DNA of 64,000 nucleotides. Origin: JBFMHP01 sp040752855. Its GTDB lineage: Bacteria; Pseudomonadota; Gammaproteobacteria; RBG-16-57-12. Shown piece after piece: positions 52,628-61,810 of this stretch (positions are counted from its first letter, which is position 1; the number at the start of each line of letters is the position of its first letter). The notes below the pieces were generated by a model. It was not told the DNA's origin. It searched no databases and saw only the letters and a list, made by a program, of their open reading frames with translations. Position numbers and translations under genes: made by a program. The DNA lies in contig JBFMHP010000039.1 of NCBI GenBank assembly GCA_040752855.1, positions 7,800 through 71,799 on the forward strand. Reading direction: 5' to 3'.

Positions 52628-52783
52628 ATTTTTTTCGCGCGGGCGCGACCGTCATCCAACCGCTTGAACGGTCACCGCGCAACTCATCGACTTTGAACGG
52701 CGCCGTCGACGATCGTTGGAGCCGTTGGCCCTGCGCCGGGGAACAAAGCCCGCTGGAGTCCTCGCGATCTTGCAGAAATGCGC

Positions 52784-52816
52784 AAAAAAAAAAGACCAAC
52801 CGCGATTGGTTGGCCT
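52784..52816 (-). terminator. rho-independent terminator of tRNA-Phe
   Basis: On the minus strand GGCCAACC and GGTTGGTC form the stem and are followed by ten T residues. Confidence 0.9.
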
Positions 52817-52827
52817 TTATATTTTAG

Positions 52828-52903
52828 TGGTGCCCGGGGGCGGAATCGAACCACCGACACGAGGATTTTCAATCCTCTGCTCTACCGACTGAGCTACCCG
52901 GGC
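52828..52903 (-). tRNA. tRNA-Phe (anticodon GAA)
   Basis: The 76-nt gene begins GCCCGGGTAGCTCAGTCGGT, has an anticodon stem-loop GAGGATTGAAAATCCTC with anticodon GAA, T arm GGTGGTTCGATTCCGCC, acceptor CCCGGGC and an encoded CCA end. All arms pair. A terminator follows. Confidence 0.97.
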
Positions 52904-52962
52904 GCCGGAAGAAGGCGTATTAAACCTGTAGAACGGCCCTGAGTCAAGCGCCGTGGGCGCGG

Positions 52963-53235
52963 CTACTTCTTGGGGGGAACGTAGTCTTCGGGGAGCTTGC
53001 CGCCGTCGCCGAAGAAGAAGCTGTTCATCTGCTCTTCGAGAAAGGCGCGGTGCTTGGGATCGATCGGGCTGAGGCGGTATTCGTTGATCAGCATGGTCTG
53101 CTGGCGCAGCCACATTTGCCAGCCTTCCTTCGAGACATTTTCGAAGATTTTCTTGCCCAGCGCACCGGGATAGGGCTGCCGGTCGAGGCCTTCGGCCTCT
53201 TTTCCTGTTTTGACGCACTTCACCATTCGAGTCAT
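52963..53235 (-). CDS. yggX: YggX family Fe(2+)-trafficking protein
   Basis: The 90-residue protein matches YggX in full: MTRMVKCVKTGKEAEGLDRQ, PYPGALGKKIFENVSKEGW, QTMLINEYRLSPIDPKHRAF and LEEQMNSFFFGDG. Cys7 is conserved. It protects iron-sulfur enzymes from oxidative damage. MutY, its upstream neighbour 17 nt away, carries a 4Fe-4S cluster, and the mutY-yggX pair is common in gammaproteobacteria. The start was placed by alignment with E. coli YggX. Confidence 0.95.
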   Translation of the reverse strand: MTRMVKCVKTGKEAEGLDRQPYPGALGKKIFENVSKEGWQMWLRQQTMLINEYRLSPIDPKHRAFLEEQMNSFFFGDGGKLPEDYVPPKK

Positions 53236-53252
53236 GGATACAACACCTTTCA

Positions 53253-54308
53253 CTATGTGATTTGCGATGCGAGTTGCGCGAGCAGGCGCTCTACCGGGGC
53301 GGCCAATCCGCGCGCATCGGGTTGTTGAGTGTTATACCAGACTATGTCGCCCGGTTCCATGATGCGATGGCCTGCAGAGCGCGATTGCAGCAGCAGCGGT
53401 TGGATGTCGAGATGAAAATGGCTGAAGGTGTGGCGCAGCACCGCGCCCGGGGTGGGCTGCCGCACCGTGAGGCCGTAGCGGCGCGCGCACCAGGCCTCGA
53501 GCGGATCGTCCTGCGGCCACTCCGGCAGGCTCCACAAACCACCCCAGATGCCGGTGGGCGGGCGACGTTCGAGCAGCACGTGTCCGTGGTCATCGCGAAT
53601 GATCAGCATGGTGGTGGTGCGCACGGGCAGCGCCTTGCGTGGGCGCGGGGTCGGGAAGTCTGCTGTACGCTGCAATTGCCTCGCCTGGCAGCCGGAGTGC
53701 AGCGGGCAGTGCTCGCACTGCGGCCGGGTGCGCGTGCAGCAGGTCGCGCCCAGGTCCATGATGGCCTGGGTGTACTCGGGCACGCGCTCATGCGGGGTGT
53801 GCTGGTCGGCCAGCGCCCAGAGTCGTTTTTCAACCGCGGGCTGCCCCGGCCAGCCTGAGATGGCGTGATAGCGGCAGAGCACGCGCTTGACGTTGCCGTC
53901 GAGGATCACCTGGCGGCTGCCGGTGCTGAAGGCGAGGATCGCCCCGGCGGTGGAGGGGCCGATGCCGGGCAGGGCCACGACCTGCTCGAACTCGGTGGGA
54001 AAACGCCCGCAATGCTCATCGCGGATGCGCTGCGCGGCGCGGTGCAGATTGCGCGCCCGGGCGTAATAGCCGAGCCCGCTCCAGAGGTGCAGCACCTCGT
54101 CGATGCCGGCATCGGCGAGGCGCACCACATCGGGGAAGCGTGCCATGAAGCGCTGGTAATACGGAATGACGGTCGTGACCTGGGTCTGCTGCAACATAAT
54201 CTCGGAGATCCAGATCGCATAGGCGTCGCGCCCCTGCTGCCAAGGCAGGTCCTTGCGGCCGGAATGGTCGTACCAGGCGAGGAGTTGTTTGGCGAAGGAG
54301 TCTGACAT
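53253..54308 (-). CDS. mutY: A/G-specific adenine glycosylase MutY
   Basis: The 351-residue protein has the helix-hairpin-helix and GPD region (VVALPGIGPSTAGAILAFST with Asp in ILDGNVKRVL near residue 138), the iron-sulfur cysteines as C-x6-C-x2-C-x5-C (CTRTRPQCEHCPLHSGC, near residue 195), and a C-terminal NUDIX-like domain that reads 8-oxoG. MutY removes adenine paired with 8-oxoguanine. Glu in EIMLQQTQVTTVIPYY near residue 38 is catalytic. It is the first gene of the mutY-yggX unit. Confidence 0.96.
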   Translation of the reverse strand: MSDSFAKQLLAWYDHSGRKDLPWQQGRDAYAIWISEIMLQQTQVTTVIPYYQRFMARFPDVVRLADAGIDEVLHLWSGLGYYARARNLHRAAQRIRDEHCGRFPTEFEQVVALPGIGPSTAGAILAFSTGSRQVILDGNVKRVLCRYHAISGWPGQPAVEKRLWALADQHTPHERVPEYTQAIMDLGATCCTRTRPQCEHCPLHSGCQARQLQRTADFPTPRPRKALPVRTTTMLIIRDDHGHVLLERRPPTGIWGGLWSLPEWPQDDPLEAWCARRYGLTVRQPTPGAVLRHTFSHFHLDIQPLLLQSRSAGHRIMEPGDIVWYNTQQPDARGLAAPVERLLAQLASQIT

Positions 54309-54487
54309 GGCTGCGCTTAACATACAGGATTGTGATTGCGAAAACAGCTAGCAACCGCTGGCAGCCGCGGCGGCATAAAATGATCGATAACCTTGTCTAA
54401 AATTACTTGACCGCATCTGAACGAGACAATTCTCAAATTCCCGGAATTGACGTAACATGACCGCTCGAACATAAATAGCCGCCAACC

Positions 54488-54916
54488 ATGCTGCAGCTGC
54501 GCCGACACATCCTGAACAACGCGTATCTCTGGACCATCTGCCTGGCAAGCGCGCTGGTTTTCGTGTTCTGTGTGCAGCCGCATATACATATTCACACGGA
54601 CCACCAACACACCGCCGACGTAGCGCCACACCCCCACCAAGCCGATGTGCATCAATCCCATTTGGGAAACACGCATGACGCCGAACACGGCTCCGCGGCC
54701 CATTTGGAGCATGAAACCTATGTCGTCAATGTCTCACCCGACGGGATACACAAATCCTTTACTTCCATGCTGCTGGTCTGCGCGCTTATAAGCATTGTCA
54801 TTCTCTTGCTTTCGCCGGCAACCCGCCTATTGCTGAGTTTCCCGCATCAAGACGATTTCCCTCACCTTCGCCGCCGCGCGGCCCTGCCGCCCCAACTGCG
54901 CGCGCCGCCGCGCTAA
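54488..54916 (+). CDS. His-rich membrane protein upstream of the RND operon
   Basis: I recognise no family. The 142-residue product has an N-terminal membrane helix (LWTICLASALVFVFCVQ), a His-rich segment at about residues 32-75 (HIHIHTDHQHTADVAPHPHQ and on), a second helix (MLLVCALISIVILLLSPATR), and a basic tail. Its Cys, His and membrane topology suggest metal sensing or binding in the periplasm, like CzcI-type proteins, but that is inference. It precedes the efflux operon by 136 nt. Confidence 0.6.
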   Translation: MLQLRRHILNNAYLWTICLASALVFVFCVQPHIHIHTDHQHTADVAPHPHQADVHQSHLGNTHDAEHGSAAHLEHETYVVNVSPDGIHKSFTSMLLVCALISIVILLLSPATRLLLSFPHQDDFPHLRRRAALPPQLRAPPR

Positions 54917-55052
54917 ACATCCCTCTTCGCATCACTGAAAAGCACTGACGCCACCGGCGTTCAGGCATGCCTGCGCGCTGTCACGCCGGGCATCCGGAAC
55001 CTTCGTCCGCGGGCAGTGCACATCAACCGGCAAAAACACAGAAGGAATACAC

Positions 55053-56312
55053 ATGAGATATGCATTCATTTGGATGCTGGCGTGCATGGCGACACCCATC
55101 GCCCAGGCAACGCCGGAAACCGCCCCCTCGCCCCTCACACTGCAACAGGTGATCGGCCGGGTGCTGGAACGGAATCCACAGCTCGCGATTCACGATTTTG
55201 AGCGCCAAGCAGCGGCCGCCAGAACACGCCAGGCCGAGCAAAGCACTCCGTATGAACTGCGGATGGAGCTGGCAAACCTGGCCGGCAGCGGCGCCTATCA
55301 GGGTATCGATCGGCTGGAGTCCACCCTCAGCCTCATCAGGCTGCTGGAGACCCGTGAGTTACGCGCCTCCCGCCGCGACCTGGCGCAGCAGCACACCCTG
55401 TTGTTGCGCAATGAACAGGACAGCCAACGCCTGGATCTGCTGGCGCACGCAACCGAACAGTTCATCCATGTGGTGGTTGATCAACACAAACTCAGGATCG
55501 CCGAGGACCATCTGACCCTGGTGCGCCACACTCACGAGATCGTTTCGCAGCGGGTCAAGGCGGGCAGGAGCCACATCGCCGAACAACGCCGCCTGGAGAT
55601 GGCGTTGGCGCGCGCCGAGATCGAGCTGGAACACGCCGAGCATGAACTCAATACATCACGCCTGAAACTGGCGGCCTTTTGGGGCGAATCCCAGCCGGAC
55701 TTCGGCAGCGCAACCGCCGACCTGGTTGCCCTGCCCTCACTGCCCCCCTTCGCGCAACTGGAAACCCTGCTGACCGACAATCCCGACCTGGTGCGTTTCG
55801 CCAGCGAGGAACGCATCGCCCAGGCCCGCGTAAAGCTGGCACAGGCGCGCCGCGCGGCCCCCATGGAGCTGTCAGGGGGCCTCCGATATTTCAACGACGT
55901 CAACGACGCCGCACTGACGGCCTCCATCAGCATTCCGCTGGGCGCCGGGTCCCGTGCCCGGCCCGAGATCGACGAAATGCAGGCCCTGTCGGCACGCGAA
56001 CCCCTGCGTTTTGAACAGCGGCGTCTGGCGCTGCGCGCCGGTCTCTATGAACTCTACCAAGAGGCGCTGCATGCCCGCACCGCGTTCGAAGCGCTGCACC
56101 ATCGGATCATCCCGGCGGCGCAACTGGCGGCAGAAGACTACGAAACGGGGTATCAGAGCGGCCGCTTTTCCTTGCTCGAACTGAACGAAGCCCAAGGCGC
56201 CTTGCTCGACGCCCGGCGCGAGGCGGTGCTGGCCGCCGCCAACTACCACCGCCTGAGCATTGAAATCGAACGGCTGACAGGCGCCGCGCTGCGAACCGGA
56301 GAACCATCATGA
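55053..56312 (+). CDS. czcC: TolC-family outer membrane efflux protein (CzcC type)
   Basis: The 419-residue protein has a signal peptide (ending IAQATPETA), then TolC/OEP repeats with LTLQQVIGRVLERNPQLAIH and, in the second half, RLALRAGLYELYQEALHART and a coiled DYETGYQSGRFSLLELNEAQ. It forms the outer-membrane channel of a tripartite metal exporter. AGAAGGAATACAC precedes the ATG, and its stop overlaps the czcB start (ATGA). Confidence 0.85.
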   Translation: MRYAFIWMLACMATPIAQATPETAPSPLTLQQVIGRVLERNPQLAIHDFERQAAAARTRQAEQSTPYELRMELANLAGSGAYQGIDRLESTLSLIRLLETRELRASRRDLAQQHTLLLRNEQDSQRLDLLAHATEQFIHVVVDQHKLRIAEDHLTLVRHTHEIVSQRVKAGRSHIAEQRRLEMALARAEIELEHAEHELNTSRLKLAAFWGESQPDFGSATADLVALPSLPPFAQLETLLTDNPDLVRFASEERIAQARVKLAQARRAAPMELSGGLRYFNDVNDAALTASISIPLGAGSRARPEIDEMQALSAREPLRFEQRRLALRAGLYELYQEALHARTAFEALHHRIIPAAQLAAEDYETGYQSGRFSLLELNEAQGALLDARREAVLAAANYHRLSIEIERLTGAALRTGEPS

Positions 56313-57580
56313 ACAAAAATTTTCTGTACACGCTGTCAGTCGCCGTCATCGGCACGGCGCTGCTTTTTTGGCTGCTCTTCGACGAGCCGCACCACGATGA
56401 GGCTCACGGTCACGACGACCACGGCGGTCATCACGGTGAGGGCGCCGGGGAAGCGATGGAAAGAGGTCCGCATGGCGGACGCCTGCTGCGCGACGGCGAT
56501 TTTGCCCTGGAGATCACGCTGTTCGAACAGGGCGTACCGCCGGAGTTTCATCTCTACAGCTATCAAAAAGGTGCAGCGATCGATCCCGCAGACGTCGACG
56601 TCGTCATCAAACTGACGCGGCTAGACGGCCAGGTGGATACCTTTAATTTCACGCCGCAAAATGACTTTCTGCGCGGCGACGGCGTTGTCACCGAGCCCCA
56701 CTCGTTTGACGTCGCGGTCGAGGCCACCCATAAAGGTCAACGCCACCAGTGGCAGTATGAAAACTACGAAGGCCGCGTGCAGATCGCCGACCCCATCGCC
56801 CAGCAAAGCGGTGTCCAAACGCAGATTGCCGGGCCGCGCACCCTTGAAGAAACCCTGAATCTCACCGGCCGCATTCAGGCCGATCCCAACCGGCTGTCGC
56901 AGGTCCGCGCCCGCTTCCCCGGCATGGTGAAACAGGTGCAACGGGAGCTTGGCGAGCAGGTGCGGCGCGGTGATGTGCTGGCGGAGATCCAAAGCAACGA
57001 GAGCCTGCAAACTTACCGGCTCACGGCGCCCATCGGCGGCGTCATCATTCAGCGCGATGTGCAGGCGGGCGAAATCACCGCCGACGCGCCGCTGTTTGTC
57101 ATCGCCGACCTCTCCAAGGTCTGGGCGGAACTCGATGTCTTCAACCAGGACATCGGTCGCGTGCGTCCCGGCCAGGCGGTTGTGCTGGAAACCCTCAGCG
57201 GTGAACGCGCAGCAGGAAAGATCGATTGGCTCTCGCCCATGGCGGCCCACGCCAGCCAGAGCGTGCAGGCGCGCGTCGTCATCCACAACGACGACTTGAA
57301 ACTCCGACCCGGCCAATTCATCCGCGGACGCGTCACCGTCGCCGAGCATAACGTCCCCCTGGCGGTGCGCAAATCGGGCATCCAGGCGTTTCGCGATTTT
57401 CAGGTGGTCTTCGCCCGCATCAACAACACCTACGAGGTGCGCATGTTGGAGCTGGGGCGCGAGGATCACGATTGGGTCGAGGTGCGGGGCGGCCTCAAGC
57501 CAGGCACGGAGTACGCGACCGAAAACAGTTTTCTGATCAAGGCCGACATCGAAAAGTCCGGCGCGTCCCATGACCACTAG
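56309..57580 (+). CDS. czcB: RND efflux periplasmic adaptor (CzcB/CusB type)
   Basis: The 423-residue protein has an N-terminal membrane anchor (TLSVAVIGTALLFWLLF), then a His/Asp-rich metal-binding stretch (HHDEAHGHDDHGGHHGEGAG, residues about 30-50). The barrel-sandwich parts follow: NLTGRIQADPNRLSQVRARF, GGVIIQRDVQAGEITADAPL and LRPGQFIRGRVTVA. It ends ASHDH. It links CzcA to CzcC and may hand metal to the pump. It overlaps czcC by 4 nt. Confidence 0.88.
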   Translation: MNKNFLYTLSVAVIGTALLFWLLFDEPHHDEAHGHDDHGGHHGEGAGEAMERGPHGGRLLRDGDFALEITLFEQGVPPEFHLYSYQKGAAIDPADVDVVIKLTRLDGQVDTFNFTPQNDFLRGDGVVTEPHSFDVAVEATHKGQRHQWQYENYEGRVQIADPIAQQSGVQTQIAGPRTLEETLNLTGRIQADPNRLSQVRARFPGMVKQVQRELGEQVRRGDVLAEIQSNESLQTYRLTAPIGGVIIQRDVQAGEITADAPLFVIADLSKVWAELDVFNQDIGRVRPGQAVVLETLSGERAAGKIDWLSPMAAHASQSVQARVVIHNDDLKLRPGQFIRGRVTVAEHNVPLAVRKSGIQAFRDFQVVFARINNTYEVRMLELGREDHDWVEVRGGLKPGTEYATENSFLIKADIEKSGASHDH

Positions 57581-57592
57581 GAGCCGGCCACG

Positions 57593-60500
57593 ATGATTGA
57601 CAGATTGGTCGCCTTTTCCCTGGCCCATCGCTGGCTGGTGCTGATCGCGGTAATCGCGCTCTCCGCCCTGGGCCTATACAACTATCAGAAACTGCCCATC
57701 GATGCGGTGCCGGACATCACCAACATCCAAGTGCAGATCAACACCGAAGCGCCCGGCTATTCGCCGCTGGAGGCGGAACAGCGCATCACCTTCCCCATCG
57801 AGACGGCGATGGCGGGCATTCCACAACTGGAGTACACCCGCTCCATCTCCCGCTACGGTTTATCGCAAGTCACCGTGGTGTTCAAAGACCGCACCGACAT
57901 CTACCTGGCGCGGCAGTTGATCAACGAACGCTTGTCCGAGGTGAAGGAACAGTTGCCGCAAGGCATTGAACCGAGCATGGGCCCCATCGCCACCGGGCTG
58001 GGTGAGATCTTCATGTACACCGTCTCCGCCCAAGAGGGCAGCGACATGACGCCAATGGAACTGCGCACGGTTCAGGACTGGATCGTACGGCCGCAACTGC
58101 GCAACACCCCGGGCGTGGTGGAGGTCAACACCATCGGCGGTTACACCAAGCAGTTTCACGTGCTGCCCGACCCTGACAAGCTGCTGGCGTATGACCTGAC
58201 GCTGGAAGAGATCATGGCCGCGTTGGCGCGCAACAACCTCAACACCGGCGCCGGTTACATCGAACGTTTCGGCGCCCAGTACTTGGTGCGTTCACCCGGC
58301 CAATTGGCCAACCTCGATGACATTCGCAGAATCACTGTCGCCAAACGCGACGGCGTGCCTATCCAACTGGGCAGCATTGCCGAAATCACGCTGGGCAGCG
58401 AACTGCGCACCGGCGCCGCCACGCAGAATGGCGAGGAAGTGGTGCTGGGCACGGTGTTCATGTTGACGGGTGAAAACAGCCGCGTGGTCGCCCGCGCCGC
58501 GGCGCAGAAACTGGAGCAGATCAAGCCCTCGCTGCCGGAGGGCGTGGAGCTGACGCCGCTCTACGACCGCACCAACCTCGTTGATAAAACCATCGAAACG
58601 GTGCAAAAAAACCTGGCCGAAGGGGCTTTGCTGGTCATCGTCATCCTGTTCCTGCTGCTGGGCAACTGGAAAGCGGCGCTGGTCACTGCCGCCGTGATTC
58701 CGGTGGCCATGCTAATGACCATCACCGGCATGGTGCAGTCGCGCACCTCCGGCAACCTGATGAGTCTCGGTGCGCTGGATTTCGGGCTGATCGTGGATGG
58801 CGCGGTGATCATCGTCGAAAACTGCCTGCGCCGCCTGGCCCTCTATCAACAGCAACACAAGCTCTTGCCCGACCTGGCCACGCGGCTGCGCATCGTGCGC
58901 GAGGCCACGGTCGAGGTGATCCGTCCCAGCGTCTTCGGCGTGATCATTATCATGATCGTCTACGTGCCGATCTTTGCGCTGAGCGGTGTAGAAGGCAAGA
59001 TGTTCCACCCGATGGCGCTGACTGTGGTGATGGCGTTGACCGCCGCGCTGATTCTGTCGCTGACCGCCGTGCCCGCCGCCGTGGCGCTGTTCGTGCGTGG
59101 CGAAGTGAAAGAGAAGGAGAACCTGTTCATGCGCGGCGCGCGCCGCGGCTACGAGCCGGTGCTGCGCTGGGTATTGCAACACCGCCTGCCCGTGGTCACC
59201 GGCGCGGTGTTGCTGGTGGCGCTTTCGGCCGTGCAAGCCACGCGCATGGGCGCGGAGTTCGTGCCCAACCTGGATGAAGGCGATATCGCCCTGCACGCGC
59301 TGCGCATTCCTGGCACCAGCCTGACGCAGGCGGTGGCGATGCAGCGCCAGTTGGAAGCGCGCCTGAGCGAGTTCCCCGAGGTGTCGCACATCTTCACCAA
59401 GATCGGCACCGCCGAAGTGGCCACCGACCCCATGCCGCCCAATGTCGCCGATACCTTCGTGATCATGAAACCGCGCGAGGAGTGGCCCGATCCGCGCAAG
59501 CCCAAGGCAGCGTTGATCGCCGAGATGGAGGCTGCGGCCAAGACCATCCCCGGCAACAACTACGAGTTCACCCAGCCGATCCAGATGCGTTTCAACGAGC
59601 TGATCTCCGGCGTGCGCACCGATCTGGCGGTGAAGGTCTACGGCGATGATCTGGATACGCTGGTGGAATTGGCGGAAACGATCGAAGGCGTGGTGGCCGG
59701 TGTGCCCGGCGCCGCCGATGCCCGCACCGAACAGGTCACCGGCCTGCCGTTGCTCACCGTCATTCCCAAGCGGGAACAACTGGCCTACTACGGCCTTGAC
59801 GTGGCAGCGGTGCAGGAAGTGTTGCGTGTAGCCGTCGCCGGCGAAACGGTCGGTCAGATCTTCGAAGGCGACCGCCGATTCGATCTGGTGCTGCGCATGC
59901 CCGAGTCGCTTCGCACGGATCTCGATGCGCTCAAACGTCTGCCCATCCCCTTGCCGGAAGACATTCAGCGCGAAATCGAAGGCGATGCCGACACGCTGCG
60001 GCTGATCCAGCTGCCGCCCCACACCATTCCTTTGCAGGAAGTGGCCGACATCGAGATCACCCTCGGCCCCAATCAGATCAGCCGCGAAAACGGCAAGCGC
60101 CGCGTGGTGGTCACCGCCAATGTGCGCGAGCGCGATCTGGGCAGCTTCGTCGAAGAGGTGCAGGCAAAGGTGGCGCGCGAGGTGGAACTGCCCGCCGGTT
60201 ACTGGCTCAGCTACGGCGGCACCTTCGAGCAACTGATCTCGGCCTCGCAACGGCTGACCATCGTCGTGCCGCTGACGCTGCTGATCATCTTCGGCCTGCT
60301 GTTCATGGCCTTCAACTCAGTCAAGGATGCGGCGCTGGTCTTCAGCGGCGTGCCTCTGGCGCTGACCGGCGGCATCGTCGCGCTGACGCTGCGCGACATG
60401 CCGCTCTCCATCTCCGCCGCCGTGGGCTTTATCGCCCTGTCCGGTGTAGCGGTGCTCAACGGCGTGGTGATGCTCTCCTTCATCCGTGACCTGATCGCCA

Positions 60501-60766
60501 AAGGCATCGCCCTAGAGCAGGCCATCATCGAAGGCGCGCTCACCCGTCTGCGGCCGGTGCTGATGACAGCCCTTGTCGCCAGTTTCGGTTTCGTGCCCAT
60601 GGCGCTCAACATCGGCACCGGCGCTGAAGTGCAGCGGCCGCTGGCCACCGTCGTCATCGGCGGAATCATCTCCTCCACCCTACTGACCTTGCTTGTGCTG
60701 CCGGTGCTCTACCGCTTGGCCTACGGCAGACAGGCGGAACATTCAACCCACTCAGCCACACACTAA
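57593..60766 (+). CDS. czcA: heavy-metal RND efflux pump (CzcA/CusA family)
   Basis: The 1057-residue protein matches HME-RND pumps: MIDRLVAFSLAHRWLVLIAV at the start, PDITNIQVQINTEAPGYSPL, the proton-relay segment in TM4 GALDFGLIVDGAVIIVENC with both Asp and the Glu, and IGTAEVATDPMPPNVADTF in the porter domain. Twelve membrane helices and two periplasmic loops fit. Divalent cations (Co, Zn, Cd, Ni) are more likely than Cu/Ag because DFG...D...E is CzcA-like, but the substrate is not certain. It starts 12 nt after czcB. Confidence 0.92.
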   Translation: MIDRLVAFSLAHRWLVLIAVIALSALGLYNYQKLPIDAVPDITNIQVQINTEAPGYSPLEAEQRITFPIETAMAGIPQLEYTRSISRYGLSQVTVVFKDRTDIYLARQLINERLSEVKEQLPQGIEPSMGPIATGLGEIFMYTVSAQEGSDMTPMELRTVQDWIVRPQLRNTPGVVEVNTIGGYTKQFHVLPDPDKLLAYDLTLEEIMAALARNNLNTGAGYIERFGAQYLVRSPGQLANLDDIRRITVAKRDGVPIQLGSIAEITLGSELRTGAATQNGEEVVLGTVFMLTGENSRVVARAAAQKLEQIKPSLPEGVELTPLYDRTNLVDKTIETVQKNLAEGALLVIVILFLLLGNWKAALVTAAVIPVAMLMTITGMVQSRTSGNLMSLGALDFGLIVDGAVIIVENCLRRLALYQQQHKLLPDLATRLRIVREATVEVIRPSVFGVIIIMIVYVPIFALSGVEGKMFHPMALTVVMALTAALILSLTAVPAAVALFVRGEVKEKENLFMRGARRGYEPVLRWVLQHRLPVVTGAVLLVALSAVQATRMGAEFVPNLDEGDIALHALRIPGTSLTQAVAMQRQLEARLSEFPEVSHIFTKIGTAEVATDPMPPNVADTFVIMKPREEWPDPRKPKAALIAEMEAAAKTIPGNNYEFTQPIQMRFNELISGVRTDLAVKVYGDDLDTLVELAETIEGVVAGVPGAADARTEQVTGLPLLTVIPKREQLAYYGLDVAAVQEVLRVAVAGETVGQIFEGDRRFDLVLRMPESLRTDLDALKRLPIPLPEDIQREIEGDADTLRLIQLPPHTIPLQEVADIEITLGPNQISRENGKRRVVVTANVRERDLGSFVEEVQAKVAREVELPAGYWLSYGGTFEQLISASQRLTIVVPLTLLIIFGLLFMAFNSVKDAALVFSGVPLALTGGIVALTLRDMPLSISAAVGFIALSGVAVLNGVVMLSFIRDLIAKGIALEQAIIEGALTRLRPVLMTALVASFGFVPMALNIGTGAEVQRPLATVVIGGIISSTLLTLLVLPVLYRLAYGRQAEHSTHSATH

Positions 60767-60778
60767 AGGAGTACACCC

Positions 60779-61231
60779 ATGGTTAATTCAATTCGCAATC
60801 GTCATATTCGAAGATCATTGTTGGCCGTTATCACGTTACTCACAACGACGGCCTGTTCCACAACCAAGCTGGTAAAAGACGAGCGCGGCATCAATATTGA
60901 CCGTGTCGACTCAAAGGCTGCGGTTGTCAGTCGTGCTTATTTAACTCAGACCGGTGATCAGCTTACGGTGAGGGGAGAAGTCAAACGTCGATACCTTAGT
61001 CGCGGCCCGATTCCTGGGCACCTGCATATCACCTTGATTGATCCACAGGGGCAAACCGTCAAAGAGGCGGATATCCGCTATATGCGGCGCAGCGCACATT
61101 CGTCAACTGCAACATTCAGCGCCAAATTACCCACGGAATTGCAGCCCGGCAGCCTGATTAAAATCACGCATTTTGATACCAAAAACCATGACAACCCCTC
61201 GCATGATGGAATTTGGAGGGATATCGAATAA
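60779..61231 (+). CDS. hypothetical lipoprotein after the efflux operon
   Basis: The 150-residue product has a lipoprotein signal (lipobox TTAC in LLAVITLLTTTACSTTKL) and a mature part with a likely beta-sandwich (YLTQTGDQLTVRGEVKRRYL, GHLHITLIDPQGQTVKEADI). I recognise no family. It starts 12 nt after czcA with its own AAAGGAG site, so it is probably co-transcribed. GC content is lower than in the czc genes, suggesting separate origin. Confidence 0.6.
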   Translation: MVNSIRNRHIRRSLLAVITLLTTTACSTTKLVKDERGINIDRVDSKAAVVSRAYLTQTGDQLTVRGEVKRRYLSRGPIPGHLHITLIDPQGQTVKEADIRYMRRSAHSSTATFSAKLPTELQPGSLIKITHFDTKNHDNPSHDGIWRDIE

Positions 61232-61403
61232 CCTGATCAACTAACGGTGGCCATGGCGAGGTGGGAAAGCAGGTCTGCTTTCCCACCCATCCAATCAGTG
61301 CCCACAAAAAATCCGACCGAATTAAGACTTGACTGGTAGTCGTTCAGACTCGCTCTACAAACTGTTTAACGAGAAAGGTGTTGGCGCCATATTCCAATTT
61401 CCG
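61232..61403. other. intergenic stretch without visible genes
   Basis: A short inverted repeat (AGGTGGGAAAGCAGGTCTGC and CTTTCCCACC) near 61259-61289 could end the efflux operon. I see nothing else here. The rest of the 580-nt gap is filled by the tandem repeat and terminator listed next. Confidence 0.4.
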
Positions 61404-61680
61404 CCATTGAGATGTACCTGACTATCATCTATCGCGTCACCAGACAAAATGTAGGGTGCGGTGAGGAACGAACCGCACCAGACGCATTCACAAAATTTTC
61501 TCGATCGATGCGTTTCGTACCTCAACGCATCCTACCGGCTCCTCCATTGTGATGTACCTGACATGCCATCTATCGCGTCACCAGACAACAATGTAGGGTG
61601 TGGTGAGGAACGAACCGCACCAGTCGCGTTCACAAAACTTTCTCGATCGATGCGTTTCGTACCTCAACCCATCCTACCGG
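61404..61680. repeat. tandem pair of about 136-bp repeat units
   Basis: Unit 1 (61404-61538) and unit 2 (61544-61680) align along their whole length, from CCATTG and GATGTACCTGAC, through GTAGGGTG and GAGGAACGAACCGCACCAG, to CATCCTACCGG. Each contains an imperfect palindrome of the family found at 877-968. They have diverged at about 15 positions, so the duplication is not recent. Confidence 0.85.
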
Positions 61681-61736
61681 CAATAAAGCACCATATCGCG
61701 CAACAGACCTTGCACTAATTGATTCTAAGGAAGTTC

Positions 61737-61769
61737 AACATAAAGCCCCACTGAGTGGGGCTTTATGTT
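61737..61769. terminator. bidirectional terminator
   Basis: AACATAAAGCCCCACT and AGTGGGGCTTTATGTT form a 16-bp perfect inverted repeat around a single G. T-rich ends on both strands suit termination of the M6 protease gene (minus) and read-through from the left (plus). Confidence 0.85.
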
Positions 61770-61810
61770 GTGCGGAGCCGATATCACCGGCCATTGTTTC
61801 TGAATGAAGA

